Assembly (NCBI GenBank): GCA_030639555.1
Contig: DAOWCM010000097.1
Span: forward strand, 1-7,674
Reading direction: 5' to 3'
DNA from: Candidatus Eiseniibacteriota bacterium
Lineage (GTDB): Bacteria; Joyebacterota; Joyebacteria; Joyebacterales; Joyebacteraceae
Length of the DNA: 7,674 bases
Shown here: in pieces, positions 5,401 to 7,674 of the stretch
How the letters are laid out: the number at the start of each line of letters is the position of its first letter
Position numbering within the stretch: position 1 is the stretch's first letter
Notes under the pieces: generated by a model
Told to the model about the DNA's origin: nothing
What the model saw: the letters and a program-made list of their open reading frames with translations, nothing else
The model's database searches: none
Position numbers and translations under genes: made by a program

Positions 5401-6871
5401 GGTCGGGATCGCCGTCGTTATCGTAGTCGCCCCAGACGGCCGCCGCTCCGCTTCCGGTGTCGCCGAGCGCTCCGCTCGTCGCGTCCGGGAAGCTGCCGTC
5501 TCCGTTGTTGCGGGCGAGCACGTTCCCACTCCCGTCGTTGGCGAAATACAGGTCGACGTCCCCGTCTCCGTCGTAGTCACACCACGCGGCGCCCATGCCG
5601 TCGCCCGTGTCGCCTATCGGAAGCCCTCCGGTCACGTCTTCCCAGGGCGTGTCCGGCGGGATGATGCGTCGGATGAGGTACTCGTCGTTAAGGTCGCCCG
5701 ACGTGTAGAGCTCGTCCAGCACGTACCACGCGTTGTGGGAGTCCGCCCACCCGTAATTCATGTGGTACTGCTGGGTCCCGCCCGTGTCGCGCCAGCCGTC
5801 GCACACGATGCTGTGGCCCAGGATCCGGTACTGCATCGGGCGGTCCAGGTTGATCTCTTCCTGAATGATCGCGAACCAGGACGTCGGCCAGTGAGCGTTG
5901 CGATTCTCTCGATCGATGGCGGTGCTGTACCCGAAGTATGTCGGGAAGACGTTCAGTGCGTTCGCGGTGTACGCGCCGGACCCGCACCGTCCGTAGTTCA
6001 TGTTGAAGGCAACGCCCACCTCGTAGCACAGCTCGGCAAGGGCGTCCTGTTCGACCGTGCTGCAGCCGCCGCTGCAGGTGTTCGGCATGTTCTCCCAGTC
6101 GTAGGAGTCGTCGTAGTACGCACACAGCTCGCCGCCTGGACTGCTCCCGCCGCAGGAATCGTCTCCATCCCAGTAGTAGCAGTGGCTGCCGAATCCCACG
6201 AACGGTGAACCGTGGTACCGCAGGATCTGTGCCGTCGCGGTCGCGACACACCCGACGACCGTCCTTCCGCCGTCGCCCATCGGACACAGGTTGTTGTAGG
6301 GGGACCCCTGATGCCACGCCGTGGTGAGAAGCGGCCCCACTTCCGTCAGGGGCTCGAAGCGGCTCGCGCCCAGCTCCGCCCGGAACACGTCAGGCTCTAC
6401 CGCGAAGCGATCCCACTCCGCACGGTGCGCAGCACCAAGGCGCTGCCCGCCGCGAGCCGGCCCGGTCGCTTCCATGCTGCCATAGGCGGACACGAGAACC
6501 CTCGTCCGGTCGACCAGGACGTCGCTCATCAGTTTGGAGTAGCCGTCGGCGTCGTCGACGTCCATCCCGTAAGTGTCGGAGTAGGATTTGACGGGCGGCA
6601 GTTCCTTTAGGACCGGCACGACCACGTGCCCGGACGGCGACAGGTGGAAACACCAGCCCACGAGCGTGTCGGAGACGACGATCTCGCTGCGCCCCGCGAT
6701 CTCGGCGCGTGAAGCCCCACCCCAGCTGCCGGTGCTCGCAGCGATGTAGGTCGCCCAGTTGCCGGCGACCAGCGTCGCCTCTTCCACGGTTGCCAGCTCC
6801 GCGCTCGCGCGGACGGACGGGAACACCACGAGAGCCAGCACAACCCCCAGCAAGACCAGCCTGCTTGTCAT
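2450..6871 (-). CDS. Secreted C10 (streptopain-like) cysteine protease fused to propeller, UnbV, FnIII, beta-helix and sorting domains
   Basis: 1473 residues; ATG 6871 has GGAGGA 7 nt upstream; stop TGA at 2450-2452. Domain order: signal peptide (1-24, A-S-A cut); Spi-like propeptide (about 25-125); peptidase C10 (about 165-400) with GCVATATAQ holding nucleophile C208, GHSIVCDG with H353, and N372/W375 in HMNYGW, all as in streptopain, so it should be active. Next come seven FG-GAP/VCBS repeats of 49-50 residues (about 421-755), most with DxDxDGxxD calcium loops; an ASPIC/UnbV module (761-845); three fibronectin III domains (about 850-940, 942-1033, 1037-1126); a parallel beta-helix-like region (about 1130-1365); and a C-terminal FlgD-like/type IX-style sorting domain (1384-1473) with NFPNPFNPST, GxYxxxWDG and SGVYFYRL. 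Known: C10 enzymes are secreted as zymogens and cleave extracellular proteins. Inferred: a surface-held or released protease with binding domains. It has its own promoter and terminator, so it is probably monocistronic. Confidence 0.92.
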   Translation of the reverse strand: MTSRLVLLGVVLALVVFPSVRASAELATVEEATLVAGNWATYIAASTGSWGGASRAEIAGRSEIVVSDTLVGWCFHLSPSGHVVVPVLKELPPVKSYSDTYGMDVDDADGYSKLMSDVLVDRTRVLVSAYGSMEATGPARGGQRLGAAHRAEWDRFAVEPDVFRAELGASRFEPLTEVGPLLTTAWHQGSPYNNLCPMGDGGRTVVGCVATATAQILRYHGSPFVGFGSHCYYWDGDDSCGGSSPGGELCAYYDDSYDWENMPNTCSGGCSTVEQDALAELCYEVGVAFNMNYGRCGSGAYTANALNVFPTYFGYSTAIDRENRNAHWPTSWFAIIQEEINLDRPMQYRILGHSIVCDGWRDTGGTQQYHMNYGWADSHNAWYVLDELYTSGDLNDEYLIRRIIPPDTPWEDVTGGLPIGDTGDGMGAAWCDYDGDGDVDLYFANDGSGNVLARNNGDGSFPDATSGALGDTGSGAAAVWGDYDNDGDPDLYIVNTGGANVLVRNDGAGAFTDVTSGPLGDTGDGYGAAWADYDLDGDIDLYFANSGAANRLLRNDGGDVFTDVTTGPLGDAGAGRGVAWGDYDADGDPDLYITNYGSSNRLLRNDGGGVFTDVAFGPLADAGNGTGVAWGDYDNDTELDLYVANYGGANMLLRNDAGVFTDVATGELADAGNGTGVAWGDYDVDGDLDLYVVNDGSANRLLRNLGGDEFFDVTTPPLDDAGEGQGAAWGDFDRDGRLDLAVMNRNGANLLLRGRISNTSNFLHVTLEGTVSNRSGIGARIRIVTSDGQQVREVSGGSGYLSQNSLTEEFGMGMVSQVDTLEIRWPSGVVNTYYSLSVGQFRSFTESPPPSAPSGVSVTPGEAELAVSWASVGDPQLDHYRVERDTSAAFGAGTVEFVTTDTSYVDVPLVEIRDYYYRIFAVGTGGNDSDPSDTVSGVPLQTPPGTPTTFTATPGDAQVQLSWDAVGSPDLDYYLIQRDLSPDFDEGTQELTTPLTFLTDGPLADNEYYYRVFAVDWGGLQSAPSETISCVPLMVPPWPPQGLVADSGDGVVSLEWDANDELDLAGYIVYRDTLAAGAGDSLAATTFTHFEDTTAVNYTVYWYWVRAVDAGGLRSAPSAAVAGVAAPGGAVFVDCGYSGYENGTSSYPFNEMEEGIAAATGGAVLLVFPGDCAGNLVLDEAIVIIGTSGADSTFIISTTGSVVSAVAGSDGAKLQGLTLDGIGSATSAIDISNSNIEIVDCVLRGASTAGAFIHDGAEPEFVRNMFTDSHYGVSCADSARPRLSSNVFMDNALADINNTGDPGPLVGGSLAAANDFLDGAYFAVFNTSTAAVDAELNYWGDACVDSARFYGPVSFTPWTDSLHVETYYECPGTGVNDGLPRSYALGRNFPNPFNPSTRIAYDVPAPGGHVELVVYSVTGTLVRRIVSERLEPGRYSAAWDGKDELGRHVSSGVYFYRLTAQDFTDQRKMVLLK
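4607..5611 (-). repeat. Seven tandem ~150-bp repeats encoding the propeller blades
   Basis: Within the large protease gene the coding sequence repeats every 150 bp (one unit 147 bp). Each unit reads D-x-G-x-G-x-x-x-A/V-W-x-D-x-D-x-D-G, then DLY, a GxxN turn, LLRN and FTDVTxGPL. The conserved Trp falls at residues 430, 480, 530, 580, 630, 679 and 729. Adjacent units share long near-identical stretches in DNA, especially those around 4790-4870 and 4940-5020, suggesting fairly recent duplication or gene conversion. Seven units match a closed seven-bladed integrin-like propeller. Confidence 0.9.
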
Positions 6872-6987
6872 CTGTTCTTCCTCCGTTCAGACGATAGCGT
6901 CCGCGGGAACATACTCCGCACAGTTGCGGGACGGCAGTCCATATCATGTCCAGACGCCGGACGAGTATGCGCGGTCCGGCGCCCAGA
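6872..6987 (-). other. Leader (5' UTR) of the protease gene with hairpins
   Basis: About 115 nt separate the predicted transcription start from the ATG. On the minus strand the leader begins with a perfect 8-bp hairpin (plus 6955-6962 with 6974-6981, 11-nt loop). A smaller hairpin (6916-6920 with 6925-6929) follows. Seven bases in the first loop (6963-6969, GAGTATG on plus) are the exact complement of 6910-6916, so a loop-to-leader pairing that competes with the second hairpin is possible. No known riboswitch class was recognised. Confidence 0.4.
6879..6884 (-). promoter_or_regulatory. Ribosome-binding site of the large protease gene
   Basis: GGAGGA on the minus strand, 7 nt before ATG 6871; it fixes the start in agreement with the signal peptide. 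Confidence 0.85.
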
Positions 6988-6993
6988 ACTTCC

Positions 6994-7022
6994 ATTATAC
7001 CACACATGAGTCAGATTCTCAA
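6994..7022 (-). promoter_or_regulatory. Strong sigma70 promoter with extended -10 for the protease gene
   Basis: On the minus strand: TTGAGA (plus 7017-7022), a 17-nt spacer, then a perfect TATAAT (plus 6994-6999) preceded by the extended -10 TG motif (TGG-TATAAT). Five of six -35 bases and all -10 bases match consensus. Transcription would start near 6987 and run into the large gene. Confidence 0.88.
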
Positions 7023-7143
7023 GACATGCGGGGCAGCGCCTGCGCCGTGACCAATCGCGGGGCCGCTGCGGGCGCCACCCACCGCCCCGGCCCCGCAACC
7101 GCCCTGCCCGAGCAACCGGCCGGGAAGCCGCCGACAATGAAAG
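7023..7143. other. Intergenic GC-rich stretch, nothing supported
   Basis: Between the protease promoter and the hairpin after the permease gene. It is very GC-rich and rich in C-runs on the plus strand. I see no gene, ribosome-binding site or convincing operator in it. Confidence 0.5.
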
Positions 7144-7172
7144 AGGCCCGGCCTCGGCGAGGTCGGGTCTCC
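7144..7172 (-). terminator. Probable terminator after the ABC permease gene
   Basis: Hairpin 7144-7156 with 7160-7172, 3-nt loop, starting about 48 bp after the permease stop; on the minus strand it is followed by TTTCATTG. Two of its 13 pairs are G-U when read on the plus strand but C-A mismatches on the minus strand, so the minus-strand form is weaker (11 pairs). The plus strand downstream (CCTTGTTGCGTTT) is also T-rich, so it may act in both directions. Confidence 0.55.
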
Positions 7173-7219
7173 TTGTTGCGTTTCGCGTAGCCTTCCGTCC
7201 GGAGCTCAGGTGCACCGGC

Positions 7220-7674
7220 TTACTCGTACCGGAGGGCGTCTATCGGGTTCAGCCTCGCGGCCTTCCTCGCCGGGTAGAAGCCGAAGAAGACACCCACCGC
7301 GCCCGAGAAACCGAACGCCGTCAGGACTATACCGGGGCGCACGATCGTCGTCATCCCGACGGCACCGTTCAGGAACGCGGCGACGCTGTAGGCGAGTATC
7401 ACTCCGATGGTACCTCCGAAGAGACTGAGCACCACAGACTCGGTGAGGAACTGCACCAGCACATCGGCGCTCCTGGCGCCGACCGCCAGTCGGATGCCGA
7501 TCTCCCGCGTCCGCTCCGTCACCGAGACCAGCATGATGTTCATGATGCCGATCCCGCCGACCAGGAGCGACACGGCCGCCACGCCGCCAAGGAAGAGGGT
7601 CATCAAGCGCTGGGTCTCCGTGGCGGTCTCCATCAGTTCGGCCTGGTTGCGGATGCGGAAGTCATCCTCCTCCT
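7220..7674 (-). CDS. MacB/FtsX-type ABC transporter permease, C-terminal part, 5' end outside window
   Basis: The frame is open to the right edge, and residues before the ATG at 7633 (DDFRIRNQAELMETA) continue the family alignment, so that ATG is internal. Stop TAA at 7220-7222. Seen: the end of the periplasmic MacB-PCD domain, then three transmembrane segments: LFLGGVAAVSLLVGGIGIMNI, a middle one with SLFGGTIGVILAYSVAAFL, and a last one with VLTAFGFSGAVGVFFGF. Diagnostic motifs are the GGIGIMNIMLVSVTERTREI coupling-helix region, IGIRLAVGAR, and the C-terminal YPARKAARLNPIDALRYE. Known: such permeases pair with a LolD/MacB-like ATPase and work as mechanotransmission machines that export peptides, lipoproteins or drugs through the envelope. 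The substrate cannot be told from this part. The ATPase and any membrane fusion partner should lie just upstream, beyond the right edge. The gene is closed off from the protease gene by a hairpin and a separate promoter. Confidence 0.92.
   Translation of the reverse strand, partial: EEDDFRIRNQAELMETATETQRLMTLFLGGVAAVSLLVGGIGIMNIMLVSVTERTREIGIRLAVGARSADVLVQFLTESVVLSLFGGTIGVILAYSVAAFLNGAVGMTTIVRPGIVLTAFGFSGAVGVFFGFYPARKAARLNPIDALRYE

Noticed and set aside
4580..6208. A 542-codon open frame on the plus strand, antisense to the protease gene
   Set aside because: It mirrors the repetitive propeller-coding region, with Val/Arg-rich repetitive composition typical of the reverse strand of GC-biased codons. 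There is no domain and no ribosome-binding site. The opposite strand is a clear multidomain gene with promoter, RBS and signal peptide.
1..7674. CRISPR arrays, insertion sequences, integrase or attachment sites
   Set aside because: No regularly spaced direct repeats outside the protein-coding blades, no transposase or integrase frames, and no terminal inverted repeats were found on reading both strands.

Overview
The window is GC-rich (clearly above 60% by eye) bacterial chromosome with no phage or transposon genes. The best taxonomic clue is the 1473-residue secreted protein. It has FG-GAP/VCBS-type repeats, an ASPIC/UnbV module, fibronectin III domains, a beta-helix and a C-terminal 'NFPNPFNPST' sorting module. 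This architecture is common in high-GC members of the FCB superphylum and its candidate phyla (Eisenbacteria-, Krumholzibacteria- or Latescibacteria-like lineages). That assignment is inference from domain style, not from a marker gene.

Layout. Plus strand, left: the C-terminal part of a toast-rack (LiaF/DUF2154-like) beta-solenoid protein (1-429) ends at a strong UUCG-capped intrinsic terminator. A promoter with an overlapping inverted repeat follows, then an Rrf2-family regulator with three conserved-type cysteines (GTG start at 683). Between this gene and the convergent minus-strand genes lies about 290 bp with no gene but with unusually strong nested RNA secondary structure (about 1186-1346).

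Minus strand, the rest of the window, in transcription order: the C-terminal end of a MacB/FtsX-type ABC transporter permease (7220-7674, 5' end outside the window), a hairpin, a consensus extended -10 promoter with a leader of about 115 nt, and the large secreted C10 (streptopain-like) cysteine protease fusion (2450-6871). After a terminator-like hairpin and about 350 bp of mostly featureless DNA come two overlapping small genes for exported products. The first is a 191-residue secreted protein of unknown function (1527-2102). The second is a 51-codon gene (1391-1546) whose Shine-Dalgarno sits inside the end of the first. It encodes a signal peptide plus a mature tail of about 26 residues rich in Trp and Phe.

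How they fit together: the minus-strand products are envelope or secreted proteins (exporter permease, secreted protease/adhesin, two small exported proteins), and the two plus-strand genes are an envelope-response-type domain protein and a redox or Fe-S type repressor. No pathway linking them can be proved from this window. The two most worthwhile leads are the hidden 51-aa exported peptide gene and the structured RNA-like intergenic region.
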